Origin: Bacteroidota bacterium
Lineage (GTDB): Bacteria; Bacteroidota; Bacteroidia; Bacteroidales; Prolixibacteraceae
NCBI GenBank assembly: GCA_013203755.1
Contig: JABMPI010000168.1
Span: forward strand, 1 to 7,758
Direction of reading: 5' to 3'
Length of the DNA: 7,758 nucleotides
The notes beneath the pieces are model-generated. The model was given only the letters and a program-made list of their open reading frames with translations. It made no database searches and was not told the origin of the DNA. Below are positions 1 to 6,949 of the stretch, piece by piece (within the stretch, counting starts at the first letter, position 1; each line of letters begins with the position of its first letter). The translations under genes were made by a program, and so were the position numbers.

Positions 1-78
1 ACGGTTCAAAATTTTAATGAAGAGAAAGGGAAAAAGAACAAGTCAGAATGGGGAAGTTATTTAAAACCTTTCACTTAA
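1..78 (+). CDS. C-terminal end of an unidentified protein (partial, 5' end outside window)
   Basis: An open + strand frame enters from the left edge and ends at TAA (76-78), giving 25 residues that end in SYLKPFT. The composition (Lys, Glu, Asn, one Trp, several aromatics) looks like a real hydrophilic protein tail, and a terminator hairpin follows at 115-142, as expected for a gene that ends here and converges on rplS. The piece is too short to assign a family. A second + frame is also open over most of this stretch but looks less protein-like, so the reading is tentative. Confidence 0.4.
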   Translation, partial: TVQNFNEEKGKKNKSEWGSYLKPFT

Positions 79-111
79 TAAGATGTTGTTGTATTTTGTT
101 TGTTTTTGCAC

Positions 112-142
112 AAAAAAAAGATCTCTGAAAAGAGACCTTTTT
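112..142. terminator. Bidirectional intrinsic terminator between the left-edge gene and rplS
   Basis: Positions 115-126 pair with 131-142 around a GAAA loop (TTTC on the - strand). The stem has 12 positions: an A/T outer part and a core of AGATCTCT facing AGAGACCT. One position is an A/C mismatch in + strand RNA but a G.U pair in - strand RNA, so the structure is better for rplS (- strand). Both sides end in T tracts: five T at 138-142 on the + strand, and eight A at 112-119 read as T on the - strand. It lies between two converging genes, which fits a shared terminator. Confidence 0.8.
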
Positions 143-161
143 ATATAAGATGTATAATCGT

Positions 162-512
162 TTAGTATCTTTTTTCTTTGATACGGGCTTTTTTACCAGT
201 TAACTCACGCAAGTAGAATATTCTTTTCCTGCGGACTTTACCATGTTTGTTAACTTCAATTTTGTCGATAAATGGTGAGTACAATGGGAAAATTCTTTCT
301 ACTCCAATGTTTCCAGACATTTTACGAACTGTAAAAGTTTTGGTTTTTTCTCTTCCGCGAACTTGGATAACTACTCCACGGTAGTTCTGAATCCTCTCTT
401 TGCTTCCCTCTCTAATTTTGTAACTTACTGTTACTGTGTCGCCTGCTCCAAATTTTGGCAGTTCTGCTGTTTCAGCTGCGAATTCTTGATCTACAAATTG
501 TATTAAATCCAT
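162..512 (-). CDS. rplS: 50S ribosomal protein L19
   Basis: This encodes L19, a protein of the large ribosomal subunit that sits near the interface with the small subunit. The 116-residue length is normal for the family. Recognisable family segments are the N-terminal helix, the central GDTVTVSYKIREG strand, the NYRGVVIQVRG block, the FTVRKMS..GVERIFPLYSP block (about residues 60-80) and the basic tail KVRRKRIFYLRELTGKKARIKEK. The ATG at 510-512 gives the usual bacterial start, shortly before a FVDQEF-type helix. It appears to be transcribed alone, from a promoter at 584-613 through a structured leader, and ends at the hairpin at 115-142. In many bacteria rplS sits with rpsP-rimM-trmD; here it does not, which is common in Bacteroidota. 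Nothing in the protein looks damaged. Confidence 0.98.
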   Translation of the reverse strand: MDLIQFVDQEFAAETAELPKFGAGDTVTVSYKIREGSKERIQNYRGVVIQVRGREKTKTFTVRKMSGNIGVERIFPLYSPFIDKIEVNKHGKVRRKRIFYLRELTGKKARIKEKRY

Positions 513-534
513 TTCAAATAATTTTTAATAGTTG

Positions 535-570
535 GCAATATTATCAGTCACCCGACGGATAAGAGATTGC
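535..570 (-). promoter_or_regulatory. Structured 5' leader hairpin of rplS (candidate cis-regulatory RNA)
   Basis: Read on the - strand, the leader folds into a nested hairpin: outer stem GCAAT/ATTGC (566-570 with 535-539), a 3-by-1 internal loop (CTC against T), middle stem TTATC/GATAA (558-562 with 541-545), a C/T mismatch, then GTC/GAC closed by a GGGT loop (550-553). That is 13 pairs in 36 nucleotides. From the promoter position the transcript should start near 576-578, so the hairpin begins within about ten nucleotides of the 5' end and finishes about 22 nucleotides before the rplS ATG. Several ribosomal protein genes, including rplS of Bacillus, have leader RNAs, but I cannot match this one to a named family. 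It could instead simply stabilise the mRNA. Confidence 0.45.
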
Positions 571-583
571 ATAAATCGGGGGG

Positions 584-613
584 CAAAAGTAATAAAATTT
601 TCTTTTTGCCAAA
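584..613 (-). promoter_or_regulatory. Bacteroidota sigma-A type promoter of rplS
   Basis: On the - strand a -33 element TTTG (610-613) and a -7 element TACTTTTG (584-591, matching TAnnTTTG) are separated by 18 bases. This is close to the published Bacteroidota consensus. The predicted start of transcription is about 65 bases before the rplS ATG and just upstream of the leader hairpin. Confidence 0.75.
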
Positions 614-818
614 CTAAAAATGCCATCAAAGTTCATTTATTCAATTGATTTTCAGTTAAAACAATATTGTACTTACTATTAATCGTAATTATCGGCTTAA
701 AACTTGGTGTTATTCACATTAAATCCCTTTCTGACAACTATTTTTAAGGGGTATTTGATATAAATAAAGAATTTATTTTCTCTACTTACTACTTTTTATT
801 CATACTACATACTTAGTT
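614..818. other. AT-rich spacer with no recognisable gene
   Basis: Together with the rplS promoter and leader this forms the 306-base gap between rplS and the dipeptidase gene. No frame of useful length, no tRNA-like fold and no TAnnTTTG box with a proper partner was seen here. There are only weak inverted repeats, such as CCCTT/AAGGG at 725-729 and 746-750, which are not convincing as a terminator for the dipeptidase. Confidence 0.5.
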
Positions 819-2507
819 CTAATGACTCTCTCCAATAACTTTTAAATGCTCACCGGTACTGTGTACAATGGCTTTGTACCACCAGGCAGGGTAGCCGGCA
901 AAAATAGGTGATGGCGGCATGCCAAATTCTGTACGTTCAAATTTGCCATCTTTTTCGCGTTTTATGTTGCCATCCAAATATTTCACTAAAAGGTATTGAC
1001 CTAATTGTTTCCAGCGGGCTGTCATATTATTGGCTTCGTTTACCGAATATTCCGTAATAAATTTTCTGGCTTGAGTTTCATTAACGGTATTATAAAGCGT
1101 TTCAGCAGCTTTGTCGATTACCGGAACATAAGAAACAAATTTATTCTCCAACTCATTCTGAACAACCTGAACATCTTTAATCATATCGTTGTAGCGCGAA
1201 TAAGCAAAGTTGGTTACCTGATTAAAAGTCCAAAAAGCAGCTGTTTCGCTGAAGGTTATCATGTCGCCGTTTCCTACTGTAAAACACTCTGGAATCTCTG
1301 TAATTCCGCAATACATTGGTACATAACATGTGCTGGAAGCATCGTCTACACCAAACCAAAGTATTCCACCAATTGCATCGGGCAGCCAATTACGACACTG
1401 TGCCACAAACGAAAATCCGGTCTGTTGTGTTGAAATTGCACGTTCGTTGCAATATTCCACAGAATCAACTTTCCAGGTTAATCCGCGCCAGCGATAAGGA
1501 AGCCCGTACGGACCCGCACCCACATCTTTTGTCATATCCAATTCAGTTCCTTCAAAGTGGTCGCGCATCATTCCCATTACATCCTGAACAGAAACTTTTT
1601 TGTCAGGTTTAATCCACAAGGGCATGCGGTTGGTTGGAAAGTTGTTCTCTCCGCCATGTTCAACTTTCCCCATTGCATAGGCTGTAAATTCATCCATTCC
1701 GCTGGTTACTTTATTGAACCCTGCCCAAACACGTGCATCGCAAAAACGTGCTCCACCAAAATCAACCGGAGCATAAACATCCGAAAAACTAAAATCTTTA
1801 GCTTCGCCTTTGTACCATCCTTTGTTTTGTGCAAACGTGATTACATCTTTTGCATAAATACAATTGTCTGAATCATTCAACGGAAAAGTAGTAATCCTAG
1901 CCTGGTTGGCATGTCCGCTAATGTATCCATCAGGAACTTTAACAGCCACCCAAACAGCACCTTTTTCACCTTCGCCTTTTCCAATTAATTCCAGAATCCA
2001 AACTTCTTCCGAATCTGCAATGGAAAAAGATTCGCCAGAACTGTAATAGCCAAATTCTTCTACTAACCCGGTCATCACTTTTATCGCTTCACGAGCTGTT
2101 TTTGCGCGTTGAAGTGTAACATAAATTAGACTGCCGTAATCCATAATTGCACCTTTTTGGCTACCTAATTCACTTCTTCCGCCATAAGTAGTTTCTCCAA
2201 TGGCCAACTGAAATTCATTCATATTTCCTATTACACTGTAGGTGTGTGTAGGTTGTGGAATTTTTCCAAGAAATTTCCCGGTGTCCCATTCGTAAATGTC
2301 TCGCATTGTTCCTGCAGGGTGGTCTTGTGCCGGTTGAAAATACAATTCGCCATACAAAGTGTGCGAATCGGCAGCGTAAGTAATCATTGTTGAACCGTCA
2401 ATCGATGCTCCTTTTGTAACCAAAAAATTGGTACACCCATTTGAAATCTGATAATTTGTCATCAGGAATACAAATACGAGTACTCCAATCGTTGAAATCT
2501 TTTTCAT
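819..2507 (-). CDS. Secreted C69-family dipeptidase (N-terminal cysteine hydrolase)
   Basis: This is a peptidase of family C69 (PepD-like), which cleaves dipeptides using an N-terminal cysteine freed by removal of the leader. From the ATG at 2505-2507 the protein has 562 residues. Residues 1-24 are a signal peptide: MKK, then a hydrophobic stretch to about residue 16, ending ISNG. Cys25 begins the family motif CTNFLVTKGAS.DGSTMI and is the expected nucleophile. Other family blocks are GNMNEFQLAIGETTYGGR (about 94-111) and ISGHANQARI (about 196-205). The signal peptide suggests action in the periplasm or outside. The frame extends upstream to a TTG at 2541-2543, but that codon lies inside the -7 promoter box, so the ATG is preferred. 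The Cys could also be read as a poor lipobox (SNGC). The physiological substrate is not visible from sequence. Confidence 0.9.
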   Translation of the reverse strand: MKKISTIGVLVFVFLMTNYQISNGCTNFLVTKGASIDGSTMITYAADSHTLYGELYFQPAQDHPAGTMRDIYEWDTGKFLGKIPQPTHTYSVIGNMNEFQLAIGETTYGGRSELGSQKGAIMDYGSLIYVTLQRAKTAREAIKVMTGLVEEFGYYSSGESFSIADSEEVWILELIGKGEGEKGAVWVAVKVPDGYISGHANQARITTFPLNDSDNCIYAKDVITFAQNKGWYKGEAKDFSFSDVYAPVDFGGARFCDARVWAGFNKVTSGMDEFTAYAMGKVEHGGENNFPTNRMPLWIKPDKKVSVQDVMGMMRDHFEGTELDMTKDVGAGPYGLPYRWRGLTWKVDSVEYCNERAISTQQTGFSFVAQCRNWLPDAIGGILWFGVDDASSTCYVPMYCGITEIPECFTVGNGDMITFSETAAFWTFNQVTNFAYSRYNDMIKDVQVVQNELENKFVSYVPVIDKAAETLYNTVNETQARKFITEYSVNEANNMTARWKQLGQYLLVKYLDGNIKREKDGKFERTEFGMPPSPIFAGYPAWWYKAIVHSTGEHLKVIGESH

Positions 2508-2540
2508 TCTATTTTGTAATTTTATTTTTTTCGAAGGAAG

Positions 2541-2548
2541 CAAAGATA
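2541..2548 (-). promoter_or_regulatory. Probable -7 promoter element of the C69 dipeptidase gene
   Basis: On the - strand the sequence TATCTTTG matches TAnnTTTG exactly and lies 33 bases before the chosen ATG. I see no good TTTG at the -33 distance (only TAAA near 2568-2571), so the promoter is incomplete by consensus. Its place, just downstream of the terminator of the preceding gene, supports independent transcription of the dipeptidase. Confidence 0.55.
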
Positions 2549-2589
2549 GTAATATTCAGAATATGAGTTTATGACTTTTATCGCTTGTG

Positions 2590-2636
2590 AAAAAGGGATT
2601 CCATCTCTCTCAACTGTGAATAGAAAGATGGAATCC
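2590..2636 (-). terminator. Strong intrinsic terminator of the methionine gamma-lyase gene
   Basis: On the - strand, 2626-2636 (GGATTCCATCT) pairs perfectly with 2596-2606 over 11 bp. The stem extends inward by one G.U pair and three Watson-Crick pairs, giving 15 pairs around an 11-nucleotide loop. The descending arm is followed by a run of five T (the A run at 2590-2594). It lies about 30 bases after the stop of the lyase gene and upstream of the dipeptidase promoter, so it separates the two transcription units. Confidence 0.88.
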
Positions 2637-2666
2637 TTAGGGAAAATGGAAAGTCGTATTTTTAAA

Positions 2667-3848
2667 TCAAAGACAGCTTGTAATTCGTTGAAAGGTATCT
2701 TCAATATTGCTATCTAATCCTACAGAGAAGCGCACCAACCCTTCTGAAAGTCCCATCTCCTTTTGAACATCCAAAGGGATTTCGGAAGAGGTACTGTGCC
2801 CGGAACAACTAAACAGTGTTTTGAAATATCCCAATGAAACTGCCAGATAGCCAACTCCTGCTTCCTGCATTTTTTGCATTATTTTATTGGCCTTTTCTTC
2901 GGTTTCAAAATCAAGAGCAAGCATGCCACCAAATCCGAAATCGCTATTCATTAGTTTTTTATGTAATTCATTTTGAGGATGATTTTTTAACCCGGGGTAA
3001 ATTACTTTTAATTCAGCTTTTTCCAGATTTTCAGCAAGAAATTGAGCGTTTTTACTGTGCTGTTTCATTCGGATGTGCAATGTATTCAGGTTTTTCAAAA
3101 TACTTGAAGAACGCAGCGGGTCGAGCACCGGTCCCAGTAACATTGCTGTTCCGTCGTTTACATTCGAGAGTTGGTTAACAAACTCATTAGAGCCACAAAT
3201 TGCTCCCGCCACACAATCGTTTTTGCCGTTTATGAATTTGGTCATGCTGTAAACTACCAAATCAGCGCCGAGTATTTTGGGCGAAATAATCATTGGTGTG
3301 AAAGTATTGTCAACCATTAATTTTGCATTTGCTGCGTGAGCAATTTTTGCCAGTTCGGGAATATTTGAAACCTGTAAAAGCGGATTGGTAACACTTTCGG
3401 TATAAATAACTTTTGTGTTGGGCTGCATCGCTTTTCGAACTTGCTCAAGACTGGTGATGTCAACAAACGAAACTTGAATGTTGTATTTGGGCAGCCAGTT
3501 TTTCAAGAATGCGTAAGTGCCACCGTATGTAGTTACACTTGTAATAATATGGTCGCCGGAACTGCAAAGTTGCAGTAAAGAACAGGTAATTGCTGCCATC
3601 CCTGAAGCAGTAATCCAGGCCGATTCTGTGTTTTCCATAGCTGCCAAAGCATCGGCGAGGTATTTGTTGCTGGGATTCCAGTGGCGAGAATAAAGAAAAC
3701 AACCTTCCATTTGACCCAAAAAAGTCTCTTCCATGGTTTCGCCTTCCAGAAAAGTGTAAGTAGATGAGTCGGTAATTGATGGATTTACACCACCAAATTC
3801 GCCAAACTGTTGCAAATCTTGAATGGCTTGTGCAGGATTAAATTTCAT
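2667..3848 (-). CDS. PLP-dependent methionine gamma-lyase-like enzyme (Cys/Met metabolism family)
   Basis: A fold-type I PLP enzyme of the trans-sulfuration family, 393 residues from the ATG at 3846-3848. Visible family features, numbered from that ATG: phosphate-binding YSRHWNPS (Tyr53, Arg55), SGMAAI (about 82-87), the PLP-stacking Tyr108 in TTYGGT, Asp180 in MVDNTF, the Schiff-base Lys204 in SMTKFINGK, and carboxylate-binding Arg373 in LVRFSVGL. The C-terminal half, with VIYPGLKNHPQ, FGFGGMLALDFETEEKA and YLAVSLGYFKTLFSC, resembles from memory plant methionine gamma-lyase, which splits methionine to methanethiol, 2-oxobutyrate and ammonia. Cystathionine or homocysteine lyase activity cannot be excluded. 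A longer frame opens at a TTG (3873-3875), but it is not supported. It lies 77 bases after anmK and ends at a strong terminator. Confidence 0.88.
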   Translation of the reverse strand: MKFNPAQAIQDLQQFGEFGGVNPSITDSSTYTFLEGETMEETFLGQMEGCFLYSRHWNPSNKYLADALAAMENTESAWITASGMAAITCSLLQLCSSGDHIITSVTTYGGTYAFLKNWLPKYNIQVSFVDITSLEQVRKAMQPNTKVIYTESVTNPLLQVSNIPELAKIAHAANAKLMVDNTFTPMIISPKILGADLVVYSMTKFINGKNDCVAGAICGSNEFVNQLSNVNDGTAMLLGPVLDPLRSSSILKNLNTLHIRMKQHSKNAQFLAENLEKAELKVIYPGLKNHPQNELHKKLMNSDFGFGGMLALDFETEEKANKIMQKMQEAGVGYLAVSLGYFKTLFSCSGHSTSSEIPLDVQKEMGLSEGLVRFSVGLDSNIEDTFQRITSCL

Positions 3849-3925
3849 AGTAATTGTCTTGTAATTGGGGCTCAAATTACTTCAATTGGAAACTTTAAGG
3901 AATGATTAAAATCGCGTTTTTGTTT

Positions 3926-5014
3926 TTAGGTCGAAAAAATAATTCCACACGAACTGTCTTTTGTAGCACCTGTTACAGAAGCGTAGCAGTTGATTCTATT
4001 ATGAATGCGTAAAACACCTAAAAATGCAAATATTAGCGCTTCCTTATAATTAACAATTTCAGGCTCTGGAATTACAACATTTAATATTGATTGCTGTTTT
4101 ATTCGTTCGATTAAAAAGGTGTTAAATGCTCCTCCTCCGGTTATCAATAAATTGCTGTTGGCGGAACTGATTTTTGCAATTTGAATTGCAACGTGTTCGT
4201 AAAGGGTTCGCATTTTATCTAAATCCGAAATATTATATTTCTCCAGAACAGGAAAAAACGTTTCTTCCATCCATTCGCGGCCCAACGACTTTGGAGGTTT
4301 TTGCTGGTAATAATCGAGATTGTTTAATTCTTCCAGTAGAATTTTGTTTAGTTTTCCTTGCCTTCCCAACTCTCCATTTTTATCGTAAGGAAATCCCTGT
4401 TTTTCAGCAAAATGATTCAAAGTAAAATTAACCGGACAATTGTCGTAAGCAATTCGTTGGTTCTCTTTTTCGAAAGATACATTGGCAAATCCACCTAAAT
4501 TCAAACAATATTCAAAATCGCTGAATAAAAATTTGTCGCCAACCGGGACAAGTGGCGCACCTTGTCCACCCAAAGCAACGTCTCCCGTTCTAAAATCGGC
4601 AACGGTTGTTATTTTTGTCACTGCCGCAATTTCAGATCCATTCCCAACCTGAAATGTAAAGTGCTTCTCGGGTTGATGAAAAACCGTGTGGCCGTGCGAT
4701 GCAATTAAATCGGGTTCAAAACCAGTTTCTTTATTGAATTCGTTAATTTTTATTCCAATAAAGTTACCATATTCAGAATGAAGTTCAATTAACTTTTTAC
4801 CCGAAAAAGAAGGAGCGTCATTAAGCTTCTTAAACCAATTTTCTGAATAAGAAACTGTTTTAGCGGCTATTATATTGAAATCCCATTTTTCGTTTTGAAA
4901 GGTGAATTCAACAGCGGCCAGGTCAAGGCCGTCTAAAGAAGTTCCCGACATTACCCCAATTACTTTGATGGATTTTTGATTATTATCTTGTTTTTTAGTC
5001 ATATTTATTTCCAT
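3926..5014 (-). CDS. anmK: Anhydro-N-acetylmuramic acid kinase
   Basis: AnmK opens the 1,6-anhydro ring of anhydro-MurNAc and phosphorylates it to MurNAc-6-phosphate, which lets the cell reuse peptidoglycan sugar. The 362-residue length is typical. Motifs in order: GVMSGTSLDGLD (20-31, phosphate binding), SHGHTVFHQP (106-115), DFRTGDVALGGQGAPLVP (140-157), LNLGGFANVS (171-180), AYDNCPVN (189-196, with Asp191 at the position of the catalytic Asp) and ITGGGAFN (291-298). The DNCPVN form differs from the DTGPGN of enterobacteria but matches what I recall of Bacteroidota enzymes. The ATG at 5012-5014 has AAGGA directly before it, too close for normal pairing. A second ATG at 5000-5002 (Met5) is equally possible. 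It lies 80 bases after the M23 gene and 77 bases before the lyase. Confidence 0.96.
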   Translation of the reverse strand: MEINMTKKQDNNQKSIKVIGVMSGTSLDGLDLAAVEFTFQNEKWDFNIIAAKTVSYSENWFKKLNDAPSFSGKKLIELHSEYGNFIGIKINEFNKETGFEPDLIASHGHTVFHQPEKHFTFQVGNGSEIAAVTKITTVADFRTGDVALGGQGAPLVPVGDKFLFSDFEYCLNLGGFANVSFEKENQRIAYDNCPVNFTLNHFAEKQGFPYDKNGELGRQGKLNKILLEELNNLDYYQQKPPKSLGREWMEETFFPVLEKYNISDLDKMRTLYEHVAIQIAKISSANSNLLITGGGAFNTFLIERIKQQSILNVVIPEPEIVNYKEALIFAFLGVLRIHNRINCYASVTGATKDSSCGIIFST

Positions 5015-5094
5015 TCCTTGGTTGAATATTTTTGTACTGAAGACTGTAACGTTATTAGTAAAGAAACTTCGGTCTTCCCACTTCTAACATCTCT

Positions 5095-6798
5095 CTATTT
5101 CCAGAAAGTAGCTTCATAAGTTGTAATATTGTTTTTGTAGTCTGAAACGGTTAATACTAAATGATGGTTTTTATTAAACTCAAATCGTTTTTTGTCAAAT
5201 TTGTGTGTAATCAAATTGTTTTTTGCATCGTATTCAAACAACGCCCATTTCCCGTCTAAAAGTCCTTCAATCTTTTCTATTCCTGCCAAATCATCCGAAA
5301 TCTTAAATCGGATTCGGTTTGCTTCCGTCAAGGTATTGTTGGTTTTAATACTTAGAGGTTTTATGCTTGGCGAAATGGTGTCAATTTTAACTGCGTAATG
5401 TCCAAATAAACGGATAGTCGTAGTTATCCATCCTTTATCGAAATTACCTCCGGCAGACCAGATATTTCCGGTTTTATCGTCAATGTTTACCAGTAGAGCT
5501 TTTGACTGTAAATATTCAGGTAAATTTTTGGGTTTAATTCTAATGCTCGCATTTTTATGCAAAGGAACTGTGTTTTTGTGAACGACATGAATTTCAGAAT
5601 AATAACCAGGTGAAACTGGCATTGTTTTGTATTCAAAATTAAGGTCGCTGTACATTGCTCCTTCCGGGATATTTAGCTCAATGTCGTTGGTTTTAAATTT
5701 GTTATCCGTTTTGTAGTTGAATTTTTCAAGAAACATTTTTGAGGTTTTTACAATCTCCGAAGGTTGGTTTTTAACTCGAAATTCAAGCGTTGAAGTATTG
5801 CCATAAGTATCTTTTAACTGAATTTGAATTTTATGAATTCCATTGCCAGTAGCTTTAAAACTCCCGTTTTCTTTCAAAAAATTATAGGTACTTAATTTAT
5901 TTCCAGGTTCAACCCATGTTTTTTGAAACCTTCGGTTTAAGTCGATATAGGTTTCGTAATCGATATGACTGTTAATGTAACGACTTTCATCAAAAGAAAA
6001 TTGATCGAGTTGATGCGAAAAATACAATTCGTCATCCACCGTTAGTTGAAGAGAATAAATACCACATTTATTATATGCATTGTCGAGGTAGTCGTTGACT
6101 TCAATGGCAAAACCAATTTCACCATAAACAGGAACAACCGGATTGTTTTCTATGTGGTATTTGCCGTCATAAAAAACGATTTGGAATCTTCTTTTTCTGG
6201 TATCTTGTTTTACATGCGAGGTTTCGGAAAGTGGCACAATCATCAATGACCTTACCTTTGGAGGGATTTTATCTTTGATGTCAAAACCATATTTTAAAGG
6301 ATTAAGTGGTTTTTCCGATTGGTTGTCTCTGATTTCGAAATGTAGATGCGGACCACCTGAACTGCCTGAGTCTCCGCTCTTTGCAATTATTTCATCTTTT
6401 TTTACAGGAAATTTGCCAGGTAAAACCTGTAAGTCAACTTTAAACAATTTTTGGAGGTATTGATTTTCCTTTACATACTTTGCAATATCGTCTCTAAAAT
6501 TATTTAAATGTCCGTAAACAGTTGTCGTTCCATTGGGGTGGTTTACGTATAAAACATTTCCATAACCAGTTGGCGACACGGCAATTCTACATACAAATCC
6601 ATCTGCAGCAGAGTGAACAGTAATCCCTGTAACACCCTGTGTTTTAATGTCGATGCCCGAATGGAAATGGTTGCTTCTTAATTCAGCAAAATTCCCACTT
6701 AGTAACATTGGAATTTTAACGGGTGCAGAGTAATACTTGTTTTGTCCAAAAACAATTACAGAACTAAAAAGTGCAAAGAGCAACAGAATTTTTCTCAT
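5095..6798 (-). CDS. Secreted M23-family (LytM-type) metallopeptidase with long C-terminal region
   Basis: A zinc endopeptidase of family M23, whose members cut peptide cross-links of peptidoglycan. From the ATG at 6796-6798 it has 567 residues. Residues 1-18 form a signal peptide ending VFG before QNKYY. The catalytic domain covers about 35-175: HSGIDI gives zinc ligands His46 and Asp50, YGHL gives His97, and HLHFEI gives His151 and the third ligand His153. All key residues are present, so it should be active rather than a degenerate activator. About 390 residues follow that are rich in beta-strand-like and aromatic segments, which I cannot assign. No LysM or SH3b motif and no membrane anchor is visible. 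A TTG at 6829-6831 would lengthen the frame but lies in the promoter box. Being followed by anmK fits a role in cell-wall turnover. Confidence 0.93.
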   Translation of the reverse strand: MRKILLLFALFSSVIVFGQNKYYSAPVKIPMLLSGNFAELRSNHFHSGIDIKTQGVTGITVHSAADGFVCRIAVSPTGYGNVLYVNHPNGTTTVYGHLNNFRDDIAKYVKENQYLQKLFKVDLQVLPGKFPVKKDEIIAKSGDSGSSGGPHLHFEIRDNQSEKPLNPLKYGFDIKDKIPPKVRSLMIVPLSETSHVKQDTRKRRFQIVFYDGKYHIENNPVVPVYGEIGFAIEVNDYLDNAYNKCGIYSLQLTVDDELYFSHQLDQFSFDESRYINSHIDYETYIDLNRRFQKTWVEPGNKLSTYNFLKENGSFKATGNGIHKIQIQLKDTYGNTSTLEFRVKNQPSEIVKTSKMFLEKFNYKTDNKFKTNDIELNIPEGAMYSDLNFEYKTMPVSPGYYSEIHVVHKNTVPLHKNASIRIKPKNLPEYLQSKALLVNIDDKTGNIWSAGGNFDKGWITTTIRLFGHYAVKIDTISPSIKPLSIKTNNTLTEANRIRFKISDDLAGIEKIEGLLDGKWALFEYDAKNNLITHKFDKKRFEFNKNHHLVLTVSDYKNNITTYEATFWK

Positions 6799-6828
6799 AA
6801 AACAAACCTTAAATCGTCGCAAAGAGTG

Positions 6829-6836
6829 CAAATTTA
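6829..6836 (-). promoter_or_regulatory. Probable -7 promoter element of the M23 peptidase gene
   Basis: On the - strand TAAATTTG matches TAnnTTTG exactly, 30 bases before the chosen ATG. A TGTT at 6855-6858 stands 18 bases further upstream as a weak -33 element. This is the only good promoter seen for the M23-anmK-lyase series. Confidence 0.6.
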
Positions 6837-6896
6837 ATCTTTTCCGTTACACTTAACAGGGCAGTGTTAGCAAAATATCTTTCCAATAATTTCGAA

Positions 6897-6914
6897 ACCC
6901 TTTTACAATAGGGT
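6897..6914. repeat. Small inverted repeat ACCCT-N8-AGGGT in the divergent promoter region
   Basis: ACCCT (6897-6901) and AGGGT (6910-6914) form a 5-bp dyad with an 8-base spacer. It overlaps the place where the -33 contact of the coiled-coil/zapA promoter should be and lies about 60 bases upstream of the -7 box of the divergent M23 gene. It could be an operator. It is short enough to be chance. Confidence 0.3.
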
Positions 6915-6922
6915 AAAAATAT

Positions 6923-6930
6923 TAACTTTG
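6923..6930 (+). promoter_or_regulatory. Probable -7 promoter element of the coiled-coil/zapA pair
   Basis: TAACTTTG matches TAnnTTTG exactly. A TTTT at 6901-6904 lies 18 bases upstream as an imperfect -33 element. The leader before the ATG at 6950 would be only about 15 bases, short but not unusual in this phylum. Confidence 0.6.
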
Positions 6931-6949
6931 TCTTTGAAATGCAGCTAAA

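Noticed and set aside
720..755. Inverted repeat CCCTT/AAGGG as terminator of the dipeptidase gene
   Set aside because: Only five to seven pairs with a 16-base loop. On the - strand one position becomes a C/A mismatch, and no real T tract follows.
1005..2046. Several + strand frames of 60 to 142 codons opposite the dipeptidase gene
   Set aside because: They are antisense to a clearly conserved gene, have low-quality composition (many Cys, His, Ser and Ile) and no promoter, so they are shadow frames.
2834..3178. + strand frame of 114 codons opposite the lyase gene
   Set aside because: Antisense to the conserved PLP enzyme, with no recognisable domain and no promoter.
3873..3880. Promoter box GTAATTTG in front of the methionine gamma-lyase gene
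   Set aside because: It is one base short of TAnnTTTG and I found no -33 element at the right distance, so it is not reported as a promoter, although a weak internal promoter cannot be ruled out.
5039..5080. GAAGAC/GTCTTC inverted repeat and TAACGTTA palindrome between the M23 gene and anmK
   Set aside because: A six-pair stem with a loop of about 27 bases and no T tract, plus an 8-base palindrome, are within what chance gives in AT-rich spacer.
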